Shown here: one piece after another, positions 42,874-51,974 of the stretch
Numbering within the stretch: position 1 is the first letter of the stretch
How the letters are laid out: every line of letters starts with the position of its first letter
Notes under the pieces: generated by a model
The model's input: only the letters and a program-made list of their open reading frames with translations
The model's database searches: none
Told to the model about the DNA's origin: nothing
Source: Rhodanobacteraceae bacterium
GTDB lineage: Bacteria > Pseudomonadota > Gammaproteobacteria > Xanthomonadales > SZUA-5
Direction of reading: 5' to 3'
DNA: 64,000 nucleotides
NCBI GenBank assembly: GCA_024234055.1
Contig: JACKOW010000001.1
Span: forward strand, 278,501 to 342,500
Translations under genes and position numbers: made by a program

Positions 42874-43376
42874 ACGCTGGGTCCGCGCCGGGGTCTAAGC
42901 AATCATGGAAGTTCCTGAGGAGCTTGGCCTCTCGCTCCGAGCTGACTGAGTCGTGGCGTTTGTGGCCGCAGGTAATATCGATCCGGCTGCCGCGGGGTTG
43001 GCGGGCCCGCGCGGCTCGTTGTTGGCCGCGGACACAGTGCCGGGCGCCTCGCGTGTGGGCGCTGGGGCGCAGTTGGAGTCGGCGGACGCGAGGATCCGGC
43101 CTACGTTGGGGACGCGGGGACCCGGGCTACGTCGGGGTGGGCTGCGGATGCGAGGACCTAGCCTACGTTAGAGCGAGGCTGTGGCAGCCAGGGCGCGGTC
43201 TGCGTTCGGGCGGGGTGGGTGCGACATTTGCCGCTCTCACGACACTTCTACACAGATGTCGCTTCGCGAGGGTCCAGGCGACGACAGTGAGCCATCAGAG
43301 TCTTCCTGCCCTCGAGCAAATCGGGAATGCCGATCTTCGTGTGGGTGGATAGACGCGGTCGCAGAAGGAGTTGAGC
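42874..43376. other. Gene-free, GC-rich repeat stretch
   Basis: No gene. About 43035-43170 contains CGGGCGCCTCGCGTGTGGGC, GGACGCGAGGATCCGGCCTA and repeats of GGCCTACG/GGGCTACG, related to the units at 45462-45630 and in the 20752-21263 duplication. AAGGAG at 43365-43370 is the ribosome site of the next gene. Confidence 0.5.
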
Positions 43377-45380
43377 GTGGGCAAGAAGCTTCAATCGAAT
43401 CCATTCACCATCACCGACAAGTCCAACACCTTGGTGGGTATCAGCTACATCAGCAATTCGCTGGTCATCAGCAAGGGTCAGCCATCGGAACAGCCGGCGA
43501 CGATCAGTCAATCGGGCCAGACCTTCACCATCACGATGAAGGCGGGGCGCCACAAGACCGATGCGGTCGCCAATGCCTTCAACAGCGCCTGTGGTGGCGC
43601 CACGCATGAATACGCGGGCTATCACGGCGGGGGCACGCCTGGATCCCTGAACTTCTATTTCGCCGTGCAGATGAAGTTCCAGAGTGGATCTGCGACCGCG
43701 GTGGCCACTGTTTACATGGGACAGGGCAGCAAGAACTCCAAGAACAACTGGTGGATAGGCGGCAGCATCGTCAACAGTGCCGGCAAGACGCCGGTGATGC
43801 AGTTACAGATCGGCGACCAGATCGTGACCTTGAACCTCTCGGGTGGGGTCAACACGCTGACGATCACCAGCGGCAGCGTCAGAGACGCGTTTCCCATCAA
43901 GAACGTGTTTGTGCTGATGCTGGAGAACCACTCCTTCGACAACATGCTGGCCATGTCCGGCATTCCCGGCCTGGTCGCGGCCACCACGGCCAATTCAAAC
44001 AGCTACAACGGCACGGTGTATCCGGTGGTCAAGGGTGCGCCCACCGCCATGCCCAGCGATCCCGGCCACGAATTCCTGGACGTGGTGGAGCAACTGGGCG
44101 GCGCTGGCGCGAGCTACCCCAAGGGCGGCGCCTACCCGCCAATCAACAATTCCGGCTTTGCCAGCAACTACGCCACGACGACCTCGGAAGGCAAGCCACC
44201 GCCGGAAGCGGATATCGGCCAGATCATGGCTTGCTTCAACACGCAGACGCAGTTGCCGGTGATGTATCAGCTGGCCACCACCTTCACCGTCTGCGATCAC
44301 TGGTATTCGTCCTTGCCGGGGCCCACCTGGCCGAACCGCTTCTTTGTACACGGTGCATCGTCCAACGGCCTGGACCACAGTCCCAGCAACGGGGAACTGT
44401 TCGAGTGGGAGACTTTCCACGGTTTCAGCTATCCCAATGGCTCGATCTACGATGCGCTGAAGGCAGCAGGTGTGCCCTATCGCCTGTACATCGACAGCCA
44501 CAACATCTTTTCCGACGATCCGGGCAATGGCTCCGAGTTTGGGCGCATCCCGCAGGTGTCCTCGCTCAAGGGCATCTTTGCCACCGAGGTGCATTCGGTA
44601 TCCGATCTGACCGCTGATCTGCTCGGGGACTATCCCTATCAATACACCTTCATCGAGCCCAACTACGGCAATGTGCGCGGCAACTACGCGGGCGGTTCCT
44701 CGCAGCACCCGATGGATGATGTGTACGGCGGCGAGGGCTTGATCAAGGCGGTTTACCAGGCGATCCGTAACTCGCCCCTGTGGGAGAGCAGCCTGCTGAT
44801 CGTGACCTACGACGAGCATGGCGGTTACTACGACTCGGTGGCGCCCGGCCCGGCACCAGCGCCTGCCGACGGCAGTTCCAGCAAGCTCAACAAGTACGGT
44901 TTCACCTTCCAGCAATATGGCGTGCGCGTGCCGGCTCTGGTGATCTCGCCATGGGTGGGCGCGGGTGTCGATCACACGGTGTATGACCACAGCTCGGTGT
45001 TGGCCACGTTGGAAAAACTGTTTGGACTGAAGCCGCTGACCCAGCGCGACGCCAATGCCAACGATGTCACGCCCTTGTTTCTCGGCAGTGCGCGCACCGA
45101 CTGCCCGACCGTGCTGAACAGTCCGGCCCCGCCGACCGCGAAGCCCGCCATGAGCAAGGTCGACGCAGAAGCGATGGATGCGCAGCCGATACCCGATCAC
45201 GGCAACTTTCCGGGATTCCTGGCCATCCTGCTGAAGACTCAGCTGGAGTTGTCACCACCGGGACAGCATGACGCGATCATCGAGAAGTTCAGGCAGATCA
45301 AGACCATCGGCCAGGCGCGGGCCTATGCGTCGCAGATACTCGGGGTAGTGGATGCGGTTCGGGCGGCGGCGCCGAAGTAG
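43377..45380 (+). CDS. Phospholipase C-type phosphoesterase with unknown N-terminal domain
   Basis: A 667-residue protein. Residues ~170-600 are the PF04185-type phosphoesterase (phospholipase C/acid phosphatase): VFVLMLENHSFDNMLAM, CDHWYSSLPGPTWPNRFF, FIEPNYGN, HPMDDVYGGEGLI, VTYDEHGGYYDSVAPG and PWVGAGVDHTVYDHSSVL, which supply the metal ligands. Residues 1-165 form a separate beta-rich domain (NTLVGISYISNSLVISKGQP ... WWIGGSIVNSAGKT) that I cannot name. No signal peptide or Tat motif is visible, unusual for this family. I chose GTG 43377, six bases after AAGGAG, over TTG 43371, which would leave no spacing. Confidence 0.85.
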   Translation: MGKKLQSNPFTITDKSNTLVGISYISNSLVISKGQPSEQPATISQSGQTFTITMKAGRHKTDAVANAFNSACGGATHEYAGYHGGGTPGSLNFYFAVQMKFQSGSATAVATVYMGQGSKNSKNNWWIGGSIVNSAGKTPVMQLQIGDQIVTLNLSGGVNTLTITSGSVRDAFPIKNVFVLMLENHSFDNMLAMSGIPGLVAATTANSNSYNGTVYPVVKGAPTAMPSDPGHEFLDVVEQLGGAGASYPKGGAYPPINNSGFASNYATTTSEGKPPPEADIGQIMACFNTQTQLPVMYQLATTFTVCDHWYSSLPGPTWPNRFFVHGASSNGLDHSPSNGELFEWETFHGFSYPNGSIYDALKAAGVPYRLYIDSHNIFSDDPGNGSEFGRIPQVSSLKGIFATEVHSVSDLTADLLGDYPYQYTFIEPNYGNVRGNYAGGSSQHPMDDVYGGEGLIKAVYQAIRNSPLWESSLLIVTYDEHGGYYDSVAPGPAPAPADGSSSKLNKYGFTFQQYGVRVPALVISPWVGAGVDHTVYDHSSVLATLEKLFGLKPLTQRDANANDVTPLFLGSARTDCPTVLNSPAPPTAKPAMSKVDAEAMDAQPIPDHGNFPGFLAILLKTQLELSPPGQHDAIIEKFRQIKTIGQARAYASQILGVVDAVRAAAPK

Positions 45381-45406
45381 CGAAACGCGTTTCCGGGAGT
45401 CGGGGA

Positions 45407-45442
45407 CGTAGGTCACGTTGCCCGCGCAGCGGGCTACGTGAC
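45407..45442. repeat. REP palindrome, family A
   Basis: CGTAGGTCACGTTGCCCGCG and GCGGGCTACGTGAC form the hairpin, just downstream of the phosphoesterase stop. Confidence 0.85.
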
Positions 45443-45461
45443 AGGGCGACCGCCGGGCACA

Positions 45462-45630
45462 GCGCCGGGCGCCTCGCGTGTCGGTGCTGTGGCATGGATG
45501 AGGCCCGCGGACGCGAGGGCCCGGCCTACGGGCGGGCGGGGCGGGATGCGAAGCGGGGCGCCGGGCGCCTCGCGTGTCGGTGCTGTGGCATGGATGAGGC
45601 CGGCGGACGCGAGGGCCCGGCCTACGTCCG
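45462..45630. repeat. Two direct copies of a GC-rich unit
   Basis: GCGCCGGGCGCCTCGCGTGT then GTGCTGTGGCATGGATGAGG and GACGCGAGGGCCCGGCCTAC occur twice, about 93 bases apart. The first ten-odd bases match the complement of part of the 20752-21263 unit. Confidence 0.85.
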
Positions 45631-45648
45631 GGCGGTGCGGTGGTTCGG

Positions 45649-47286
45649 CTACAGCTGCTTGCTCAGGCGCAACCGACTCACACTTTCCGGCGGTCCGAAG
45701 CTGTCCGCTCGGGCTTCCAGCCAGAAACGCTGGAACACCGAATGGCAGGGCACCTGGTCGAGCAGTTCGCCGGGGCGCAGGAAGCGATAGAGCTCGGCGA
45801 TCGAGCGAATCTCATCTGCGGATACGCGGCGAATGATGTGCTCGGGGCCGAGCTCGCCGGGGTGATCGAGGCCGGCGGCGGCGATCAGTTCCTTCAAGGC
45901 GCGTAGCGTGTTCTGATGGAAGTTCTTGACCCGCTCGGCCTTGTCCGGCACATCCAGGGCGCGCCAGCGCTGGGGATCCTGGGTGGCCACGCCGGTGGGG
46001 CAATGATCGGTGTGGCAGGCCTGCGACTGGATGCAGCCCAGCGCGAACATGAAGCCTCGGGCGGCGTTGCACCAGTCGGCGCCGATGGCCAGCGTTCGCG
46101 CCACGTCGAAGGCGGTGACAATCTTGCCAGCCGCGGCGATGCGGATCTGGTCGCGCAGATTCAGCCCCACCAGGGTGTTGTGGACCAGCATCAGGCCTTC
46201 GCGCATGGGCACACCGACGTGATCGGCAAACTCCATGGGTGCCGCACCGGTGCCGCCCTCGCCGCCGTCGACGACGATGAAATCGGGCTTGATGCCGGTA
46301 CTGAGCATGGCCTTGGCGATGCCGAACCATTCCCACGGATGGCCGATGGCGAGCTTGAAGCCGACCGGTTTGCCGCCCGACAGCTCACGCAGTTGTGCCA
46401 CGAAATGCAGCAGACCCTCGGGCGTATCGAAAGCCGAATGGCGGGCAGGCGAGATGCAGTCTTCGCCCATGGGGACGCCGCGGGTGCGCGCAATTTCCGC
46501 GCTCACCTTGGCCGCCGGCAAGACACCGCCATGCCCGGGCTTGGCACCCTGCGAGAGCTTGATCTCGATCATCTTGACCTGATCGAGCACCGCCTTTTCG
46601 GCGAATTTCTCGGCCGAGAACACGCCGGCTTTTTCGCAGGCACCGAAATAACCCGACCCCAGTTCCCACACCAGATCGCCGCCGCCTTCGCGGTGATAGG
46701 GCGAGATCGAGCCCTCGCCGGTGTCGTGGTAAAAGCCGCCCCGGCGGGCGCCTTCGTTGAGGGCATGGATGGCATTGGGGGAGAGCGAGCCGAAGCTCAT
46801 CGCTGAAATATTGAAGACGCTGGCCGAATAGGGCTTGGCGCATTGCGGTCCGCCCACCGGCACCCGGAAATCGTGGCTGTCGGGCTCGCTGGGGCGCATC
46901 GAATGATTGATCCACTCGTAGCCATCGGCGTAGACGCCCAGTTCGGTGCCGAAGGGCCGGGTCTCGCGTTGCTGCTTGGCACGCTGATAGACGATCGAGC
47001 GTTGCTCGAAGGAGAAGGGCACTTCCTCCTGGTCACCCTCGACCAGGTATTGGCGCAGCATGGGTCGCACCGATTCGAACATCCGCCGCAAGTGGCCGAA
47101 GATCGGGTAATTGCGCAGCAGCGAATGGCGCTTCGAGCGAAGATCGCTGATGCCAAGCGCCAGCGCGGCGGCAAAGACCAGGGCGGCCGCACGCCAGTCC
47201 CAGCCCTGCGGCCATTGCCACAGGCACACGGCGAGCCCGATGACGGCGATCAGCAACCCCCAATAGCGCGGTGCCAGCCAGCCCAT
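45649..47286 (-). CDS. FMN-binding glutamate-synthase-like protein, membrane-anchored
   Basis: A 545-residue protein. Two hydrophobic segments near residues 5-48 (GLLIAVIGLAVCLWQWP, AALVFAAALALGI) anchor it. The rest is the FMN-binding TIM barrel of glutamate synthase: NISAMSFGSLSPNAIHALNEGARRGG, PGHGGVLPAAKV, FIVVDGGEGGTGAAPMEFADHVG, and the iron-sulphur motif CIQSQACHTDHCPTGVATQ. There is no glutaminase domain, so it cannot use glutamine by itself, and its substrate is unknown. The ATG overlaps the hydrolase stop by ATGA, implying an operon. Confidence 0.9.
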   Translation of the reverse strand: MGWLAPRYWGLLIAVIGLAVCLWQWPQGWDWRAAALVFAAALALGISDLRSKRHSLLRNYPIFGHLRRMFESVRPMLRQYLVEGDQEEVPFSFEQRSIVYQRAKQQRETRPFGTELGVYADGYEWINHSMRPSEPDSHDFRVPVGGPQCAKPYSASVFNISAMSFGSLSPNAIHALNEGARRGGFYHDTGEGSISPYHREGGGDLVWELGSGYFGACEKAGVFSAEKFAEKAVLDQVKMIEIKLSQGAKPGHGGVLPAAKVSAEIARTRGVPMGEDCISPARHSAFDTPEGLLHFVAQLRELSGGKPVGFKLAIGHPWEWFGIAKAMLSTGIKPDFIVVDGGEGGTGAAPMEFADHVGVPMREGLMLVHNTLVGLNLRDQIRIAAAGKIVTAFDVARTLAIGADWCNAARGFMFALGCIQSQACHTDHCPTGVATQDPQRWRALDVPDKAERVKNFHQNTLRALKELIAAAGLDHPGELGPEHIIRRVSADEIRSIAELYRFLRPGELLDQVPCHSVFQRFWLEARADSFGPPESVSRLRLSKQL

Positions 47287-48092
47287 CAGGCGGCGTCCAC
47301 TTCGGCCAGAAACTGGCGGATGGCGGAGGTCACGGCATCGGGCGCCTCGATCGAACTGTTATGGCCGCAGTTCGTTAGCCGCACCAGTCGCGCTCCGCTG
47401 ATTTCCCGCACCAGCAACTCGGCTTCTTCCGGCGGCGTGGTCTGGTCCTCGTCGCCCACCAGCACGAGAGTAGGGCAGCGGATGTACTTCAATTCAGGCA
47501 CCACGCTGGCGCGGCCGATGACGCCGCCCACCGGTCCAACCACCCGACGCGGCAGCGATTGCACATGATGCACCCAGCGCTCGAGTTCAGCCCGACGGGC
47601 GGGATCGGTGCGGAAACTGGGGCCGAACATGACCGGCAACAGCGGCCCCATGATCGGTCGCGGTCCGAACAGCGCGAAGATCGCTTGCATGACCCGATAG
47701 CGCGCGCGCTTGAGCCATGATTCGGCCGAGGCGCTGGTGCTGAGCAGGGTCAGCGAACGCACCAGTTCGGGATAGCGCGCCGCCAGTCGCAAGCCGACGA
47801 AGCCACCCATGGAGAGCCCGACGAAATGGCAGGGCTCGCTGTGGGTGCCGCGGATCAGGTCGACAGCGTCCTCGGTCAAGGTGTCCAGATCATAACCACT
47901 GCTGGCCGGTGCCGATTCACCCTGGCCGCGATGGTCGTAGGCGATGACCCGATAGTGCTCCGACAGTGCTTGCCGCTGCGGTTCGAACATGTGAAGGTCG
48001 TAGAGCAGTCCGTGCGCGAACACCACGGTGTGCTCGCCGGCACCGGATGCAACATAGTTCAGGTCAATGCCGTTGGCCGTGGCAGTGGGCAT
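47286..48092 (-). CDS. Alpha/beta hydrolase
   Basis: A 268-residue soluble enzyme. The oxyanion HG is in VVFAHGLLYD, then YDHRGQGESAP, nucleophile elbow VGLSMGGFVGLRLA (Ser94), acid residue in LVLVGDEDQTTPPEEA and His in LTNCGHNSSIEAP. This is the complete triad pattern of esterases, epoxide hydrolases or lactonases; the substrate is unknown. The ATG at 48092 has GGAG about ten bases upstream; the frame is open further but MPTATANGIDLNY is the natural start. It is coupled to the FMN protein gene. Confidence 0.88.
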   Translation of the reverse strand: MPTATANGIDLNYVASGAGEHTVVFAHGLLYDLHMFEPQRQALSEHYRVIAYDHRGQGESAPASSGYDLDTLTEDAVDLIRGTHSEPCHFVGLSMGGFVGLRLAARYPELVRSLTLLSTSASAESWLKRARYRVMQAIFALFGPRPIMGPLLPVMFGPSFRTDPARRAELERWVHHVQSLPRRVVGPVGGVIGRASVVPELKYIRCPTLVLVGDEDQTTPPEEAELLVREISGARLVRLTNCGHNSSIEAPDAVTSAIRQFLAEVDAA

Positions 48093-48160
48093 GAAAGAGC
48101 TCCGGTTCAGCAAAGTCCCGAGCATGGCCGAAGGCGGGTCGCTGGGGAAGTCTGCGGTCG

Positions 48161-51100
48161 TCAGTCGTTCACGGTGAGGCGCTGGAAATGCGCCAGCGAA
48201 GCCCAGTAGTAGGGATGTCGGTAAGCCCGCGAGTTCTTCAGTGCCAGTTGCGCCGCCCGCAGCGCATCGATGCTGTAGCTGGCGGGCTGATCGCGCATTG
48301 CCGCATAGAAGGCCGGAATCCAGATGGCACTGGCGCTGTCGCTGATCGGCCAGAAGGCGGCCACCACGTGGCCTACCCCGGCCGCGGTCACCGCCGACGC
48401 AAAACTCAGGCTGCTTTGACTGGTGGCGTTGGGGCCAGCAGCCAGCTGACAGGCGTTGAGCACCGCCAACGGTGCCCGCAGGGGCGTGTCGATGATGTCC
48501 ATCCAGCTCAGGAAATCGCTCTTGGCCGGATCCTTGGGATTTGCCAGCCAGGTGCCGGCATAGCCGAGCAGCTCCGGCTTGGCATAACCGTGCGCCGCCA
48601 GGTGTACCCAGGCATCGGGGTCGGACAGGGCCGACAGCAGCGCGGCGCGGGTGGCCTGGGTGTCGCTGGTGCGGATCAACTTGCGTTGCGGTTCGGTTCT
48701 GGCAATCAAATCGGCTTCCTGCTCGGCATAGCGCAGCTTGCCAAGGCCGACCTTTTCGGTAGCCGCATTGCCCGGCGCAATGATGGCGTGGATTCTGGTG
48801 CTCTGGCTGTCGGTCTCCGCACCCTGATCGAAACGTGCGATCCAGCCGACGGTGGTGGTCTCGATCAGCGGTCGCCCCGACCCTGGCCAGGGCAACAGCG
48901 ACAGCGGCACCGTGCCTATCAGTTCATCGCTCAGCACCAGCAGCCGGTCCGGCGCCGAGGCCATGGGCGCGCCCGCGTACAGGCTGGCTGAGAGGGTGCT
49001 GGCGCTGCGGGAAATGCTGGTCACGGGAAGGCTGGGTGATTGCAGATCGGCCGCGAGCTGGCGGATCTGGTCGCGCAGATCACTGCCCCCGGGAATCGGG
49101 ACCACCACGGCATGCTCGGCACTGATCCAGAGCGCTGCGCTGTGCGGTTCGGAGGGAATCACGATCAGCAGCCAGCTGTCTCCCAATTGCTGGCGCACCT
49201 GAGCCAACTCGGGCACGGGATCCCGCACTTCGCGCGCGGCCCCATCGGCCTTCGCCAGGGTGGTCAGCAGGGCCCGATCACTGGCGTCACTACTGCCATT
49301 GCCCAGCAATTCCATCGACAGCGCCGAACTGAAGCGGTTGTCCCCCGAATGCTGGCCGGGATGCACCGATTGCAAGGGTGCGCTGGCGACCAGGACTCGC
49401 CACCAGTCGTCAATGGCGGCTGGCGGCGACTGGCTGAGGGCGATACGCACCCAGTCGGCACGTAGATCACGGCCGGCGCGCATGGCCAGGTATCCAAGAA
49501 CCCCGTTCGAGCCTTGCGCTGCCAGCTCCCCCAGTTGTTTCAGTTCGGCGTCGAGCAATGCCAATGCGTTGCTGGCTCGACCCTGTTGCACCTCCAGCTC
49601 GGCGCGCAGGCGCACTGCTAAGAGTTGCTGGGGCAGCGCGCGAGTGTTCGCTTTCGACGCATCCAGCAGCGCGGCGGCCTCTTGGTACAGTCCGGCGGTG
49701 ATCATCCAGCGCACCTGAACCAGTGCCAGGCGACCGGTGTTGGCTGCCGACAGCGAACTCCAGTCACGTGCCTGATCCAGTTCGGCTTCAGCCGCGGTGC
49801 GGTCTCTGGGCAAGCGCGTCTCCAGCAGGCCCAGCTCGGCGTCGGCGCGCTCGATCGGGCGCCCGAGCAGGGCGTAGATGTGCTCGGCTCGCTGATACCA
49901 GGAGGCCGCGGCTTCGACGCGGCCATTGGCGCGGTCAAGTATGGCCAGCTTCATCAGAGCCGCCGCAATGCGATCCGGTGACGAAGTCGGGTCGTACAGC
50001 GAAATGGCCTGGGCCAGCAAGCGATAGGCCTGATCGCTCATGCCGAGCTGGCCGTAGATGTCGGCCGCCTGCAGCAGGGCGCTGGCCTGCCAGCGCTCAC
50101 GGCCCTCGGTGGCGCGCTCGAAGGCCTGCAACGACTCACTGATCAGTGCCAGCGCATCGATCAGCTGGCCACGGTCACGTTGCACGAAACTGCGCATCAG
50201 CGCCAGATAACCGCGCGTATACCAGGACGCCTGCTCAAGCATCGGATCGCGCTCGATCTGATCGGCCAGATCGTCGATGAGCTTCTGATCGCCGGCATCG
50301 CGAACGCCGACCAGCATGGTGCCGAGAACGCGAATGGCCTCGTCGACTTCACCGACCTTGCGCAGGCGATCGATCAGGTCCCGGTTGCAGGCCAGCAGTT
50401 CCTTCACCCGTCCTTCAATCTGCAGTCGATCGCAGCGCAGCATCCTGGCGCGAGCCAGAAAATAGGCATCTTTGTCCGGATCCAGCAAACGCTCCGCCTG
50501 CTCCAGCATGGGCTCGGCATCAGTGGGTCGGCCGGCTCGTACGTAGATGTCGGCAGACCCGAGGAATGCGCCGCCGGCCCGGGTCCGATCGCCCAGTGCC
50601 AGCCACATCGGCCCGACTTCGGCAAAGGCCCGGGCCGAGCTCAGGTAGTCGTTCAGCAGGAACCAGACCAGCGCCCGCATGTGCATGGCCGCCACCCGGT
50701 CCGCTGGCGTCGGAGCAGAATCCACTAGGCGATCAAAGTCGCCCATGTGTGGATTGGCTTGCACATGCTGGTCGATGCTGTCAGCCAGTGCCTGCGCATC
50801 CCTCAGCCAGGTTTCGCGCACTGGCTCAAGGGCAGCACACTGAAGATGGATTCGAACCCGAGTGGTCGACGTCGACTCAGAACGGAGTCGGATACCGGCA
50901 CTGATCGATGCCGGTTCCAGCCGGCGCCAGCCATAGCGGGTCATCGGATAACTGATGTGCTCGAAGTCTCCAGTACCCACAGCGATCATGGCCTCGAAGC
51001 CAAGCTCTTCGATCACCAAGGCCATCGTCGGCTCCAGCCCGTGCAGGCTCAGCGAGGCCGGCTTGTCGCCATCGAGCACCAGATCCCGCGCTGTCGCGCA

Positions 51101-51280
51101 GGACCAGGAAGCGACACCAGCGGGGGTAGCGGATGCGATACCCCCGCCGATCAGCAGCAATGCGAGCACAAGACCCGCGATCTGTCGTTCAAGGCATGGG
51201 AGGCTCGATGCCCGTGCCTTTGCCGGGCTGCTGGCTGGCGACGGGACATTGGTTGTATTGCCATTGTGCCTGAGGTGCAT
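48161..51280 (-). CDS. Exported TPR-CHAT domain (caspase-like) protein
   Basis: A 1039-residue protein. After a ~30-residue N-region comes a hydrophobic stretch (IAGLVLALLLIGGGIASATP) like a signal peptide or anchor. Residues ~150-620 are TPR-type helical repeats. Residues ~760-1039 are a CHAT domain, the caspase/separase-like protease fold, with His897 in HLAAHGYAKPE and Cys944 in LAVLNACQLAAG, the expected dyad. It ends YYWASLAHFQRLTVND, typical of CHAT ends. It would cut proteins after a TPR-sensed signal, here outside the cytoplasm. The only ATG before the hydrophobic stretch (51280) overlaps the upstream gene by 92 bases, so the start is uncertain. Confidence 0.85.
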   Translation of the reverse strand: MHLRHNGNTTNVPSPASSPAKARASSLPCLERQIAGLVLALLLIGGGIASATPAGVASWSCATARDLVLDGDKPASLSLHGLEPTMALVIEELGFEAMIAVGTGDFEHISYPMTRYGWRRLEPASISAGIRLRSESTSTTRVRIHLQCAALEPVRETWLRDAQALADSIDQHVQANPHMGDFDRLVDSAPTPADRVAAMHMRALVWFLLNDYLSSARAFAEVGPMWLALGDRTRAGGAFLGSADIYVRAGRPTDAEPMLEQAERLLDPDKDAYFLARARMLRCDRLQIEGRVKELLACNRDLIDRLRKVGEVDEAIRVLGTMLVGVRDAGDQKLIDDLADQIERDPMLEQASWYTRGYLALMRSFVQRDRGQLIDALALISESLQAFERATEGRERWQASALLQAADIYGQLGMSDQAYRLLAQAISLYDPTSSPDRIAAALMKLAILDRANGRVEAAASWYQRAEHIYALLGRPIERADAELGLLETRLPRDRTAAEAELDQARDWSSLSAANTGRLALVQVRWMITAGLYQEAAALLDASKANTRALPQQLLAVRLRAELEVQQGRASNALALLDAELKQLGELAAQGSNGVLGYLAMRAGRDLRADWVRIALSQSPPAAIDDWWRVLVASAPLQSVHPGQHSGDNRFSSALSMELLGNGSSDASDRALLTTLAKADGAAREVRDPVPELAQVRQQLGDSWLLIVIPSEPHSAALWISAEHAVVVPIPGGSDLRDQIRQLAADLQSPSLPVTSISRSASTLSASLYAGAPMASAPDRLLVLSDELIGTVPLSLLPWPGSGRPLIETTTVGWIARFDQGAETDSQSTRIHAIIAPGNAATEKVGLGKLRYAEQEADLIARTEPQRKLIRTSDTQATRAALLSALSDPDAWVHLAAHGYAKPELLGYAGTWLANPKDPAKSDFLSWMDIIDTPLRAPLAVLNACQLAAGPNATSQSSLSFASAVTAAGVGHVVAAFWPISDSASAIWIPAFYAAMRDQPASYSIDALRAAQLALKNSRAYRHPYYWASLAHFQRLTVND

Positions 51281-51827
51281 CTGGGCGATGGTCCTGATCG
51301 ACTCCGGTTGGAAAGACTTCCAGTTCAAAGTAGCGGCAGAGGGTGTCGGATGGGTAGTCGAAGCCTGAATCCGTACAATGCGATGATCCAGTGTAGTAGA
51401 GAAAGACCTGCTGGCCGTAGGGGATGTCGCTGGACTGCGAGTATCCGCTGAGAAAGCGTCCCGCAGGGTCGAGCTCCATGCGAGCCACATCGCGAACAAC
51501 CGGTCGCCCGGTGGGACGACTGCGGTGCAGGATCAACTCACCCTGCTTGTTCTGACTGACCGTCACCACATCACCTGCCGACACGTTGCATGATGCGCCG
51601 AGCATGGCGCATTCGGGATGATTGCTGCCTTCGATGACCAGGATCGCACCCTGGCTGACCCAATCCTTGATGTCGGTGAGTGTTTCGGCGCTGCGATAGT
51701 GCAGGCCTTCACCCTCACCGCGGCTCAGGCACCATTCCTGGCCGGCATTGGCGGCACTGCTGACAGCCAACGTCATCAGAGCCAAAGCGATAGCATGGCG
51801 GCGGGCGATCTTGGAATTCGTGTTCAT
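51189..51827 (-). CDS. Secreted cysteine-containing protein, unknown
   Basis: A 212-residue protein. MNTNSKIARRHAIALALMTL then AVSSAANA is a clear signal peptide. The mature part contains five or six cysteines (EWCLSRG, PECAMLGASC, SHCTDSG, LCRYFELE, NQCPV) and a beta-rich middle with GAILVIEGSNHPECAMLG. AGGAG lies 11 bases before the ATG. No family is recognised. It directly precedes and overlaps the CHAT protein gene, so it may be a partner or substrate. Confidence 0.65.
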   Translation of the reverse strand: MNTNSKIARRHAIALALMTLAVSSAANAGQEWCLSRGEGEGLHYRSAETLTDIKDWVSQGAILVIEGSNHPECAMLGASCNVSAGDVVTVSQNKQGELILHRSRPTGRPVVRDVARMELDPAGRFLSGYSQSSDIPYGQQVFLYYTGSSHCTDSGFDYPSDTLCRYFELEVFPTGVDQDHRPDAPQAQWQYNQCPVASQQPGKGTGIEPPMP

Positions 51828-51974
51828 GCGCAAATCTCCTGTGAGGTCTGCGGCGCGAAATGCGCCGCTAGGTTGTTGCGCGACGGTCTGCTGGCGGCCG
51901 CCGCGCGGGGACACGGACTGCACTTCGCCCTTCAGGGGGGAATGTGAGCGCAGGCCGATTCGGGCGTTGCAGCG

